This document shows, one piece after another, positions 1-6,091 of a DNA stretch of 6,704 nt. The stretch is from Betaproteobacteria bacterium (GTDB lineage: Bacteria; Pseudomonadota; Gammaproteobacteria; Burkholderiales; JAHFRG01), in the NCBI GenBank assembly GCA_023258935.1, contig JAHFRG010000082.1:1-6704 (forward strand), in the 5' to 3' direction. How positions within the stretch are numbered: position 1 is the stretch's first letter; the number at the start of each line of letters is the position of its first letter. The notes under the pieces were generated by a model. The model did no database searches and was not told the DNA's origin. It saw only the letters and a program-made list of their open reading frames with translations. A program made the position numbers and the translations under genes.

Positions 1-554
1 CAAACCTTAAGCCGCATTTGGACAATTTGGTCGTAAACCAATTTGCTGTTGGAAAGTTTTGCCACTGGATTCAATTTGTGCTCTTGGGTTTTTCCGGGCG
101 CGACCAGATGTATCACGGTAACACCTTGCGTTACAAGATAATCCGAAATCAGTGAACGGTGACAGCGCCAAGGCAGGCTCTCGGCGCACATAATAGCGAT
201 TCTGTTTTTCTCAGCGCGCGCAATCAGGGCGAGAATTCCGGCCTTGAATGACGACGATTCCATGTAATCGGCGTAGCCGCGAAAGCCCACGCTTCTCAAA
301 GCCACATGTTTTGAATCGGCTTGGGGTTTTCTGAAACCGCCCAAACTCTCGCCTTCCCACTGATATTCAATGCCATGACGGGAAAGCAACGCAGTAAGCT
401 CCTCACGGGAAAACTGCGGATTGCGGCGCGAGCCGGGATAGCTCCGGACATCCACCAAGCATTGCACGCCCGCTTCCCGCAACATCTGCACAAACTCATC
501 GCTGTCGCGCGTGCCATGGCCGATGGTCCAGATGGTGAGCGATTTTTTATCCAT
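1..554 (-). CDS. DUF488 family protein (3' end at the window edge)
   Basis: Reading from ATG at 554 the frame stays open for 184 codons to position 1, where the last two bases are TG, so the stop may lie just outside. The product matches the DUF488 family of small cytosolic proteins, whose biochemical role is not established. Visible marks are IWTIGHGTRDSDEF (residues 8-21), VDVRSYPGSRRNPQFS (34-49), the GGFRKP turn (72-77), FRGYADYM (91-98) and the conserved CAESLPWRCHRSLISDYL block (123-140) with two Cys and the His. The start fits the family's usual N-terminus, and no in-frame start lies just upstream. A GAGGA sequence sits about 14 nt before the ATG, which is rather far for a ribosome site. 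The gene stands alone here, divergent from nhaA across a repeat-rich gap. Family is sure, function is unknown. Confidence 0.9.
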   Translation of the reverse strand, partial: MDKKSLTIWTIGHGTRDSDEFVQMLREAGVQCLVDVRSYPGSRRNPQFSREELTALLSRHGIEYQWEGESLGGFRKPQADSKHVALRSVGFRGYADYMESSSFKAGILALIARAEKNRIAIMCAESLPWRCHRSLISDYLVTQGVTVIHLVAPGKTQEHKLNPVAKLSNSKLVYDQIVQMRLKV

Positions 555-585
555 TATTGACGTAATAGTCCTCGTGCTCGCTTTT

Positions 586-591
586 ATTATC
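586..591 (-). promoter_or_regulatory. Possible -10 box for the DUF488 gene
   Basis: On the minus strand this reads GATAAT, one base off the sigma-70 -10 consensus, about 31 nt before the DUF488 start. No good -35 box lies 16-18 nt upstream (GTGCTG at 17 nt is poor), so this is a weak call resting on one hexamer and its position. Confidence 0.25.
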
Positions 592-604
592 CCCTGTGAG
601 CCAC

Positions 605-795
605 CGAGCAGCACAGTCGAAGCGGGGGAAGTCGGCGAGCACTGTCTGAGCGCAAAGCGCGAGTTGCGCAGCCGCCCGCTTTGGCGAGCAGCACAGGGTA
701 CCCCAAAGGGGTGGCGAACTGGGGTGCCCTTTTCTTTGGCTACTTTCTTTTGGGCACGCAAAAGAAAGTAGCCAGCCGCCGGTCTGCCACCGGCG
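605..795. repeat. Cluster of intergenic inverted and direct repeats
   Basis: The 373-bp gap between the DUF488 gene and nhaA has no credible gene but is dense in repeats. CGAGCAGCACAG occurs at 605-616 and again at 685-696. ACCCC-AAA-GGGGT forms a small hairpin at 700-712. A perfect 14-bp inverted repeat lies at 738-751 and 760-773 (GGCTACTTTCTTTT and its complement) around an 8-nt loop. A perfect 7-bp stem follows at 777-783 and 789-795. The block around GGCTACTTTCTTTTGGGCA resembles dispersed extragenic repeats I know from beta- and gammaproteobacterial genomes. That recognition is from memory and the copy number cannot be seen here. A short plus-strand frame through it (511-771) is best read as non-coding. 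The remaining stretch, 796-927, holds the nhaA leader with no clear element. Confidence 0.75.
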
Positions 796-927
796 AATTT
801 AAATTTCCCCCTCGCTCCTTGGAACGAGTATACCCCGGATCAGGGTGAGCACAGCTCTGTAGAATCAGGGGTGACAATACATTAAAATGCCACTACCAAC
901 ATCGCACAACAAATCGGACATGCCAGT

Positions 928-2151
928 ATGAAATCGTGGATTTTCAGGCAGGCTGAATTGATGTTCAAGCAGATATTTCCCGGAAAGGCAATCGCCGAGT
1001 TTCTACGCCTTGAATCGGCAGGCGGGATTATTCTCGTAGGCACCGCGCTGATCGCCATGCTTTTGGTTAATTCGCCACTTGCCGGTTATTACTTCGCTCT
1101 TTTAGAAACACCTCTGAGCATTCATGTCGGCCAAATTGGGCTGGCCAAGCCTCTGCTGCTATGGATTAACGACGGGCTTATGGCAGTTTTTTTCTTTCTT
1201 GTCGGCCTCGAGTTAAAGCGCGAGGTGCTGGAGGGAGAACTTTCGCAACCGTCGCAAATCGTTCTGCCCGGTTTAGCCGCCTTGGGCGGACTCGCGGTCC
1301 CTGCGGCTATCTATGCTTACTTTAATTGGGGGGACCCGGTCACTATGGCGGGTTGGGCGATTCCTTCGGCCACCGATATCGCATTTGCAGTCGGGGTGCT
1401 CAGTTTGCTCGGCAACCGCGTACCGCCTTCATTGAAAATCTTTTTACTTACCGTCGCGATTTTTGATGACCTGGGCGCGATCATCATCATCGCGGTTTAT
1501 TATTCGGGTAACCTTTCAGCGCTGTCGCTCGTGCTCGCAGGGATTGCCGCGCTTGTCCTTTTTTTATTGAACAAAAAAGGCATCGCGCGTCCAGCGGCAT
1601 ACGTGTTGGTGGGGATTGTGCTCTGGGTGGCGGTTCTCAAATCCGGGATTCACGCGACCCTTGCGGGGGTAGTATTGGCGCTTTTCATCCCGCTCAAGAC
1701 CAATCGCAAAGAAGAACAGTCTTTACTGCGGCATTTCGAGCATCGTTTACACCCCTGGGTGGCGTACGGGGTGCTTCCTGTGTTCGCGTTTGCCAATGCC
1801 GGCATATCATTTCACGGCCTCACTCTCGCCAGCCTGCTCGATCCGGTACCTCTTGGCATTGCCACCGGTTTATTTTTTGGCAAGCTGAGCGGAGTGCTTC
1901 TCGCAACCGGGATCGCCGTTTCATTCGGTTTGGCAAAACTGCCGAGCGGCGCCCGCTGGCCCGAGATGTGTGGAATCGCTCTGGTGTGCGGAGTGGGATT
2001 TACCATGAGCTTTTTTATCGGCTCACTCGCATTTGAAGACGCTCCCGAGTATGCGACCGGGGTTCGGCTCGGAGTATTGGCAGGGTCTCTTTTATCCGCA
2101 GTAACGGGATATCTTGTGCTGCGCTTTGCATCGCACAGATCGGGTATCTAG
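928..2151 (+). CDS. nhaA: NhaA family Na+/H+ antiporter
   Basis: An inner-membrane antiporter that exports Na+ (or Li+) in exchange for protons, giving salt and alkaline pH tolerance. The 407-residue product is almost wholly hydrophobic helices with short charged loops and aligns end to end with E. coli NhaA (388 residues). Key residues are all present: the unwound-helix motif ATDIAFA with Asp150 (E. coli Asp133), the ion-binding pair Asp180-Asp181 in IFDDLGA (Asp163/Asp164), Lys319 in FFGKLSG (Lys300), and the pH-sensor segment FLVGLELKRE (90-99) with Glu95, Arg98 and Glu99. HPWVAY and CGVGFTMSFFIGSLAF are also typical. The N-terminus is about 17 residues longer than E. coli's; ATG at 961 (Met12) is a real alternative start, as neither ATG has a strong ribosome site. 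No NhaR-like regulator is adjacent. The gene ends 4 bp from the stop of the converging SAM hydrolase gene. Confidence 0.96.
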   Translation: MKSWIFRQAELMFKQIFPGKAIAEFLRLESAGGIILVGTALIAMLLVNSPLAGYYFALLETPLSIHVGQIGLAKPLLLWINDGLMAVFFFLVGLELKREVLEGELSQPSQIVLPGLAALGGLAVPAAIYAYFNWGDPVTMAGWAIPSATDIAFAVGVLSLLGNRVPPSLKIFLLTVAIFDDLGAIIIIAVYYSGNLSALSLVLAGIAALVLFLLNKKGIARPAAYVLVGIVLWVAVLKSGIHATLAGVVLALFIPLKTNRKEEQSLLRHFEHRLHPWVAYGVLPVFAFANAGISFHGLTLASLLDPVPLGIATGLFFGKLSGVLLATGIAVSFGLAKLPSGARWPEMCGIALVCGVGFTMSFFIGSLAFEDAPEYATGVRLGVLAGSLLSAVTGYLVLRFASHRSGI

Positions 2152-2155
2152 GCGG

Positions 2156-2884
2156 TTACTTCACTACTTCAACCGCATCGCCGATTTTCAAATCGAGTTC
2201 CTGCGCCGCATTGCCGGAGCTTATGGCTATTTCCGCAAGGCCGACGCAGTTTTCATACCAAAACGGCGTTCCGCCGGGAACGTCTGCAAATATCGTGGCG
2301 CGCCTTAAACGCCCCCCGTGCACCAGTAGTTGATTATCAAACTTCAGGGATTTCGCGCGCATGCCGGTCATGGCGTTGCCATAATTATCGATGTAAATGA
2401 TTTCCGCCAAATCCTGCGCGCCGAGTTGCACTCGCAGCGAGGTGGTTTCATCCATCTTGTCGTGCGGAAACTCGTCCTTGGCGATGAACGCCGCAATCGG
2501 AGCGAACAAATCACGGCCGTGAAAAGTGTGGGAGAGCTTTCGCGGACGCCAATGGATTAACCAGAATTTTGGCTTGTCCGCTCTCGCCGCAACGACCGAA
2601 AGCAAGCCATTGTCGGGCCCCACAAACCATCTGCCATCGGCAAACACCATTGCTGCCTCACGTACGCTCCCGACGCCCGGGTCCACGACGGTAAGGAACA
2701 CGCTATCCGGCGGGAACTGAGGCGCCAGGGCCGCAAGCAGATGCGCGCTCGCCTTGATGTTGAACGCCGGCGCGTCGTGCAGCAAATCAATCTGCCGCAC
2801 GCGGGGAGCATGTTGGTAGAGCACGCTCTTTACCTGCCCGACATACACGCTGGCGTGACCAAAATCTGTAAAAAGAATGATCAT
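2156..2884 (-). CDS. SAM hydrolase (DUF62 / SAM hydroxide adenosyltransferase)
   Basis: Member of the fluorinase/chlorinase-like DUF62 family, whose archaeal and bacterial members characterised so far split S-adenosylmethionine with water to adenosine and methionine. The 242-residue product has the family marks in order: TDFG (6-9), VVDPGVGSVRE (66-76), GPDNG (89-93), FHGRDLFAP (121-129), YIDNYGN (164-170) and the C-terminal domain ending LAEIAISSGNAAQELDLKIGD (from 216). Asp68, Arg75 and His122 fit the Asp-Arg-His set that holds the attacking water in the hydrolase branch, which favours hydrolase over halogenase. Length is close to the family's usual size (about 250-280). The start matches the family's usual opening (M-I-hydrophobic-LFTDFG), but no good Shine-Dalgarno lies before it; the nearest G-rich run is over 20 nt away. 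Its physiological role is unclear in bacteria generally. It converges on nhaA. Confidence 0.93.
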   Translation of the reverse strand: MIILFTDFGHASVYVGQVKSVLYQHAPRVRQIDLLHDAPAFNIKASAHLLAALAPQFPPDSVFLTVVDPGVGSVREAAMVFADGRWFVGPDNGLLSVVAARADKPKFWLIHWRPRKLSHTFHGRDLFAPIAAFIAKDEFPHDKMDETTSLRVQLGAQDLAEIIYIDNYGNAMTGMRAKSLKFDNQLLVHGGRLRRATIFADVPGGTPFWYENCVGLAEIAISSGNAAQELDLKIGDAVEVVK

Positions 2885-2916
2885 AGGATTATTTAAACCG
2901 TTTCCCCTTCACACTA

Positions 2917-2939
2917 CTCTCTCCCTCCAGGGGAGAGGG
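2917..2939. repeat. C/T-rich 9-bp hairpin
   Basis: CTCTCTCCC (2917-2925) pairs with GGGAGAGGG (2931-2939) across a 5-nt loop, with one G-T wobble. It lies 33 bp upstream of the SAM hydrolase start. The sequence resembles CCCTCTCCC-type hairpins that are dispersed in many proteobacterial genomes; this likeness is from memory. It has no T-tract on either side, so it is not a typical intrinsic terminator. Confidence 0.55.
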
Positions 2940-2940
2940 G

Positions 2941-2957
2941 ATAAAAAAGCCCGGCGA
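2941..2957. repeat. Copy of one arm of the rplQ terminator
   Basis: These 17 bases match 3082-3098, the left arm of the rplQ terminator, at 16 of 17 positions (the difference is C at 2952 against T at 3093). The second arm needed for a hairpin is missing here, so this is a half-terminator. The two copies flank the inverted repeat at 2983-3073. Confidence 0.6.
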
Positions 2958-2982
2958 TCATGAAATGATTTTAAACCTTTTC

Positions 2983-3073
2983 ACCGCAGAGACGCAGAGG
3001 CACAGAGGCACAGAGGTTTTAATGAATATTAGAATCTTCGAGAATTCTCTCCGCGTCTCCGCGCCTCCGCGGT
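2983..3073. repeat. Imperfect long inverted repeat of 8-bp units
   Basis: Bases 2983-3008 and 3048-3073 are inverted copies matching at 19 of 26 positions. All seven differences are transitions (A/G). The left arm is made of four 8-bp units in a row, at 2984-2991, 2992-2999, 3000-3007 and 3008-3015 (CCGCAGAG, ACGCAGAG, GCACAGAG, GCACAGAG). The right arm, read in reverse complement, holds three units of form NCGCGGAG. The centre, about 3017-3047, is A/T-rich. The sequence is like the CGCAGAGNCGCAGAG-type intergenic repeats found in many bacterial genomes. It is not coding; a frame through it on the minus strand overlaps rplQ out of frame. Confidence 0.7.
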
Positions 3074-3084
3074 AAAAATAAATA

Positions 3085-3110
3085 AAAAAGCCTGGCGAAC
3101 CGGGCTTTTT
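3085..3110 (-). terminator. Intrinsic terminator of the alpha operon
   Basis: In the minus-strand transcript, GCCCGG (3105-3100), a UUCG loop (3099-3096) and CCAGGC (3095-3090) form a short GC stem with one C-A mismatch. An A-run before and a U-run after extend the stem. It starts 18 bp after the rplQ stop. On the plus strand the mismatch becomes a G-U wobble, so the hairpin could also stop plus-strand transcripts, though no plus-strand gene ends nearby. Confidence 0.85.
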
Positions 3111-3128
3111 GTGATTGAGCAGAAACGC

Positions 3129-3599
3129 TTAGGACTTGGCTTTTTTTGCTTTCTCAGCTTTTTTTGCTTTCTCGGCCTTGTCGGCCTTTTCGGCTTTCTC
3201 GGTTTTGGGCTCGGTCTTGGCCTTGGGGGCGCTCTCGGGCTGCAGCTGGTCCATGAGCTGAACCAGCGCGATCGGAGCATTGTCACCCTTGCGGAAGCCG
3301 GACTTGAGGATGCGTAAGTATCCGCCATTGCGTTTGGCATAGCGCGGGCCGAGTTCATCGAAAAGCTTGGCTACTATTTCACGGTCGCGCAAGCGGTTGT
3401 ATGCCAGACGCCGGTTGGCAAGCGATGGTTTCTTGCCGAGCGTAATTAACGGCTCGGCGACGCGGCGCAGCTCCTTGGCCTTGGGCAGCGTGGTCTTGAT
3501 GGTCTCAAAGCGCAGCAAGGAATTGGCCATGTTGCGCAGCATCGCCAAGCGATGGCTGGAGGTGCGGTTGAGTTTTCTCAATCCTTGACGGTGGCGCAT
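3129..3599 (-). CDS. rplQ: 50S ribosomal protein L17
   Basis: Large-subunit protein near the peptide exit side of the ribosome. Residues 1-122 match L17 closely: MRHR, LNRTSSHRLAMLRNMA (10-25), IKTTLPKAKELRR (34-46), ANRRLAYNRLRDREIVAKLF (61-80) and GGYLRILKSGFRKGDNAP (92-109). E. coli L17 is 127 residues; here a tail from about 123 to 156 is almost only Lys, Ala and Glu with few other residues, likely disordered and RNA- or ribosome-surface-binding (inference). The tail gene segment is an 18-bp tandem repeat with two A7 runs on the coding strand. An AAGGG ribosome site overlaps the last codons of rpoA, whose stop is 6 bp upstream, so translation is probably coupled. It is the last gene of the operon, followed at once by a terminator. 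Confidence 0.97.
   Translation of the reverse strand: MRHRQGLRKLNRTSSHRLAMLRNMANSLLRFETIKTTLPKAKELRRVAEPLITLGKKPSLANRRLAYNRLRDREIVAKLFDELGPRYAKRNGGYLRILKSGFRKGDNAPIALVQLMDQLQPESAPKAKTEPKTEKAEKADKAEKAKKAEKAKKAKS
3139..3174 (-). repeat. 18-bp tandem repeat in the rplQ tail
   Basis: Bases 3139-3156 and 3157-3174 are adjacent direct copies identical at 17 of 18 positions, differing only at the last base. Each has a T7 run on the plus strand (A7 in the coding strand) and encodes a six-residue Lys/Ala/Glu unit. Being in frame, gain or loss of a unit would lengthen or shorten the tail by six residues without changing the frame. Confidence 0.8.
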
Positions 3600-3605
3600 G
3601 GCAAA

Positions 3606-4586
3606 TTACCCTTTGCTTTCCAGTCCCGCAGGAGGCCAGTTCTCCAGCTTCATGCCGAGCGTCAGCCCGCGCGATGCCAGGACTTCCTTTATTTCGTTGA
3701 GAGATTTACGGCCGAGATTCGGAGTTTTCAGCAATTCGGTTTCGGTGCGCTGGATGAGATCGCCGATGTAATAGATGTTTTCCGCTTTCAGGCAATTCGC
3801 CGAGCGCACGGTGAGTTCCAGATCGTCCACCGGGCGCAGCAATATCGGATCCACCTGCGGGGCTTTGGGCTGTTCCACTTCCAACGTGGTGCCTTTGAGG
3901 TCGGCGAACACCGACAACTGGTCAACCAGGAGGCGTGCCGCATAGCGTATCGCTTCCTCGGGTTCTATCACGCCGTTGGTTTCGATATCCATCACCAGCT
4001 TGTCCAAGTCGGTGCGCTGCTCGACGCGCGCGCTCTCCACCGCATAACTTACCCGGCGTACAGGGCTGAACGAGGCATCCAAAACAATATTTCCGATCTT
4101 GCGTTTTTCCTCTGGCAACTGGTGCATGGTGCCGGCCACGTAGCCGCGCCCCATTTCCACTTTTATTTGCATGTCGAGCTTGCCGCCGGCGGTTAAATGC
4201 GCGATCACGTGATCAGGATTGATGATTTCCACATCGTGGCCGCCCTCGATATCGCCGGCGGTGACCACGCCTTCGCCGCTTTTTTTCAGTGTAAGCATTG
4301 CTTCCTGGCGGTTGTGCAGCTTGAGCACGATGCCCTTGAGGTTGAGCAGGATATCCACCACGTCTTCCTGCACGCCATCCAGCGTAGAGTATTCATGCAG
4401 TACGCCGCTGATGGTGACTTCTGTGGGAGCAAAGCCCGGCATCGAAGACAGCAGGATGCGGCGCAGTGCGTTGCCTAGGGTGTGCCCATAGCCGCGCTCG
4501 AACGGCTCCATGGTCACTTTGGCATGTACGGGTGAAAAAGTCTGCACGTCTATGATACGCGGCTTAAGAAAAGCGCTGCTTTGCAT
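3606..4586 (-). CDS. rpoA: DNA-directed RNA polymerase subunit alpha
   Basis: Scaffold subunit whose dimer starts core polymerase assembly and whose C-terminal domain binds UP-element DNA and activators. Length 326, against 329 in E. coli. The N-terminal dimer/assembly domain (about 1-230) shows MEPFERGYGHTLGNALRRIL (26-45), with Arg43 matching E. coli Arg45, and VEQRTDLDKLVMDIETNG (188-205). A linker (about 231-245) leads to the C-terminal domain: DPILLRPVDDLELTVRSANC (246-265), where Arg261 and Asn264 match DNA-contacting Arg265 and Asn268, then GDLIQRTETELLKTPNLG (275-292) and LGMKLENWPP (310-319). The ribosome site GAGAGG lies 8 nt before the ATG. It follows rpsD by 37 bp and sits in the usual alpha-operon place. 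Confidence 0.98.
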   Translation of the reverse strand: MQSSAFLKPRIIDVQTFSPVHAKVTMEPFERGYGHTLGNALRRILLSSMPGFAPTEVTISGVLHEYSTLDGVQEDVVDILLNLKGIVLKLHNRQEAMLTLKKSGEGVVTAGDIEGGHDVEIINPDHVIAHLTAGGKLDMQIKVEMGRGYVAGTMHQLPEEKRKIGNIVLDASFSPVRRVSYAVESARVEQRTDLDKLVMDIETNGVIEPEEAIRYAARLLVDQLSVFADLKGTTLEVEQPKAPQVDPILLRPVDDLELTVRSANCLKAENIYYIGDLIQRTETELLKTPNLGRKSLNEIKEVLASRGLTLGMKLENWPPAGLESKG

Positions 4587-4623
4587 GGCTAAAACCTCTC
4601 TAGATTGCTAGTGGATTACTTGA

Positions 4624-5250
4624 TTACTTCGAGTACAACTCGACCACCAAACTCTCATTGATGGTAGAAGGCAGCTCAGATCGTTGCGGTTTGGCTTTAA
4701 ACACGCCTTTCTTGGTGTTGCTGTCAACTTCAATCCATTCCGGAAAGCCGCGTGCCTCGGCTGCTTCCACTGAAGCCTTGATGCGCAAATGTCCTTTGGC
4801 TTTTTCCACCACCTCGATCACGTCGCCAGGACGCACTTGGTAGGAAGGGATGTTTACGCGCTTGCCGTTTACCAAAATAGCGTTGTGACGCACGATCTGG
4901 CGAGCTTCGGAACGCGAGGCGCCAAAACCCATGCGGTAGGAAACGGTATCCAGGCGTGACTCAAGGAGCTGCAACAGGGTCTCGCCGGTAATGCCTTTGC
5001 GGCGGTCGGCCTCTTTATAGGTATTGCGGAACTGGCGCTCCAGGAGGCCGTAGATACGGCGCAGTTTTTGTTTCTCGCGCAATTGCACGGCGTAGCCGGA
5101 AAGGCGGGCGTTTTTCTGGCCGTGCTGGCCGGGGGCGTAGCTCCTGCGGTCAATCGAACACTTGTCGGTAAAGCACTTTTCGCCCTTTAAAAACAGCTTC
5201 TCGCCTTCGCGGCGGCACTGTCGGCATTTTGCGTCGAGATTTCTGGCCAT
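4624..5250 (-). CDS. rpsD: 30S ribosomal protein S4 (zinc-type)
   Basis: Primary 16S rRNA-binding protein that starts assembly of the 30S body; in E. coli S4 also represses the alpha operon by binding its mRNA leader. The 208 residues align with S4 throughout. The N-terminal part has Cys9, Cys12, Cys26 and Cys31, the same positions as the zinc ligands in Thermus S4, which E. coli S4 lacks. YAPGQHGQKNARLSGYAVQL (38-57) and REKQKLRRIYGLLERQFR (58-75) follow. The S4 RNA-binding domain covers about 98-160, with SRLDTVSYRMGFGASRSEAR (98-117) and VNIPSYQVRPGD (132-143). It ends in LVVELYSK. AGGGA lies about 5 nt before the start, and rpsK ends 13 bp upstream. Confidence 0.98.
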   Translation of the reverse strand: MARNLDAKCRQCRREGEKLFLKGEKCFTDKCSIDRRSYAPGQHGQKNARLSGYAVQLREKQKLRRIYGLLERQFRNTYKEADRRKGITGETLLQLLESRLDTVSYRMGFGASRSEARQIVRHNAILVNGKRVNIPSYQVRPGDVIEVVEKAKGHLRIKASVEAAEARGFPEWIEVDSNTKKGVFKAKPQRSELPSTINESLVVELYSK

Positions 5251-5263
5251 AAGTTTCCCTGAA

Positions 5264-5656
5264 TTAGATTCGGCGCCGCTTCGGCGGGCGGCAGCCGTTG
5301 TGCGGCACCGGCGTAACGTCAGAAATGCTGGTTATCTTGAAACCCACGGCGTTGAGTGCGCGCACTGCGGATTCGCGACCCGGTCCGGGTCCTTTGATGC
5401 GTACTTCGAGATTTTTCACGCCGCATTCCTGGGCCGCGCGGCCGGCCTGCTCTGCAGCCACTTGCGCGGAAAAAGGCGTGCTCTTGCGCGAACCCTTAAA
5501 GCCGGCGGCACCCGAAGTCGCCCAGGCCAGGGTATTGCCCTGACGGTCGGTGATGGTGACGATGGTGTTGTTGAATGAGGCGTGAATATGGGCGATACCT
5601 TCAGCCACGTTTTTCTTCGCCTTCTTGCGCACTCTAACGTTGGGTTTGGTTACCAT
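5264..5656 (-). CDS. rpsK: 30S ribosomal protein S11
   Basis: Platform protein of the small subunit that helps shape the mRNA exit channel near the E site. Length 130, as usual (129 in E. coli). Visible family marks are a basic N-terminus (VRVRKKAKKN), GIAHIHASFNNTIVTITD (20-37), ATSGAAGFKGSRKSTPFSAQ (46-65), VRIKGPGPGRESAVRAL (85-101), ISDVTPVPHNGCRPPKRRRI (111-130). The ribosome site AAGGA lies 8 nt before the ATG and overlaps the region just after the rpsM stop, 15 bp upstream. Nothing unusual is visible. Confidence 0.98.
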   Translation of the reverse strand: MVTKPNVRVRKKAKKNVAEGIAHIHASFNNTIVTITDRQGNTLAWATSGAAGFKGSRKSTPFSAQVAAEQAGRAAQECGVKNLEVRIKGPGPGRESAVRALNAVGFKITSISDVTPVPHNGCRPPKRRRI

Positions 5657-5671
5657 GCACGATGTCCTTAA

Positions 5672-6064
5672 TTAATGTTTATCTGTTATTTTGGTGGGTG
5701 CCGCTTTAGCGAGCCTTACTGCTTTGCGCGGGCCCTTGCGGGTGCGCGCGTTGGTGCGTGTGCGCTGGCCGCGTACCGGAAGTCCCCGGCGGTGGCGCTG
5801 GCCGCGGTAGCAGCCAAGGTCAATCAGCCGCTTGATGTTCATTGAAACCTCGCGGCGCAGGTCGCCTTCCACAGTGACTTTGCTCACCTGCTCGCGCAAT
5901 TTGTCCATTTCTCCGTCGGACAAATCTTTCATCTTGGCGGAAATATTGACCCCCGCTGCGGCGCAGATTCTGCGCGCCCGTGAGCGTCCGATGCCGTAAA
6001 TCGCAGTCAGCGCGATTTCCGCGTGCTGCTGGTTCGGAATATTTACTCCTGCTATGCGGGCCAT
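5672..6064 (-). CDS. rpsM: 30S ribosomal protein S13
   Basis: Head protein of the small subunit that contacts L5 across the subunit bridge and, through its tail, P-site tRNA. Visible marks are MARIAGVNIP (1-10), ALTAIYGIGRSRARRI (18-33), the LRREVSMNIKRLIDLGCYRG segment (69-88), and HRRGLPVRGQRTRTNARTRK (91-110). At 130 residues it is about 12 longer than E. coli S13: after GPRK the tail runs on for AVRLAKAAPTKITDKH. The ribosome site is weak (only TTGGT about 6 nt before the ATG). It is the first gene after the internal promoter at 6092-6120, the place where the E. coli alpha operon begins. Confidence 0.97.
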   Translation of the reverse strand: MARIAGVNIPNQQHAEIALTAIYGIGRSRARRICAAAGVNISAKMKDLSDGEMDKLREQVSKVTVEGDLRREVSMNIKRLIDLGCYRGQRHRRGLPVRGQRTRTNARTRKGPRKAVRLAKAAPTKITDKH

Positions 6065-6091
6065 GACGTTACCAAAAAATAAAAGCTTGCT

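Noticed and set aside
511..771. An 86-codon plus-strand frame upstream of nhaA
   Set aside because: It starts inside the DUF488 gene on the other strand and runs into the dispersed repeat; the product has no recognisable domain. Such frames are commonly miscalled in this repeat.
883..888. TAAAAT hexamer before nhaA
   Set aside because: Single hexamer in an A/T-rich stretch with only TAGAAT 17 nt upstream; too weak to list as a feature.
871..899. GTGACA with possible -10 TACCAA as an nhaA promoter
   Set aside because: The -10 is poor, and the better TAAAAT at 883-888 has no -35 at the right spacing, so no promoter can be fixed here.
920..931. ATG-CCA-GTA-TGA mini-frame overlapping the nhaA start as ATGA
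   Set aside because: It has no ribosome site of its own and is only three codons long; the overlap is easily chance.
2984..3015. Four 8-bp units in a row, considered as a CRISPR remnant
   Set aside because: Units are adjacent without spacers and far too short for CRISPR repeats; they form one arm of an inverted repeat.
3029..3358. A 109-codon minus-strand frame overlapping rplQ
   Set aside because: It is out of frame with rplQ, made of Arg/Pro-rich low complexity from the tail repeat and then the intergenic repeat; a shadow frame.
3552..4196. A 214-codon plus-strand open frame opposite rpoA and rplQ
   Set aside because: It lies fully antisense to two well-conserved genes, its product looks like no family, and its openness follows from the codon use of rpoA on the other strand.
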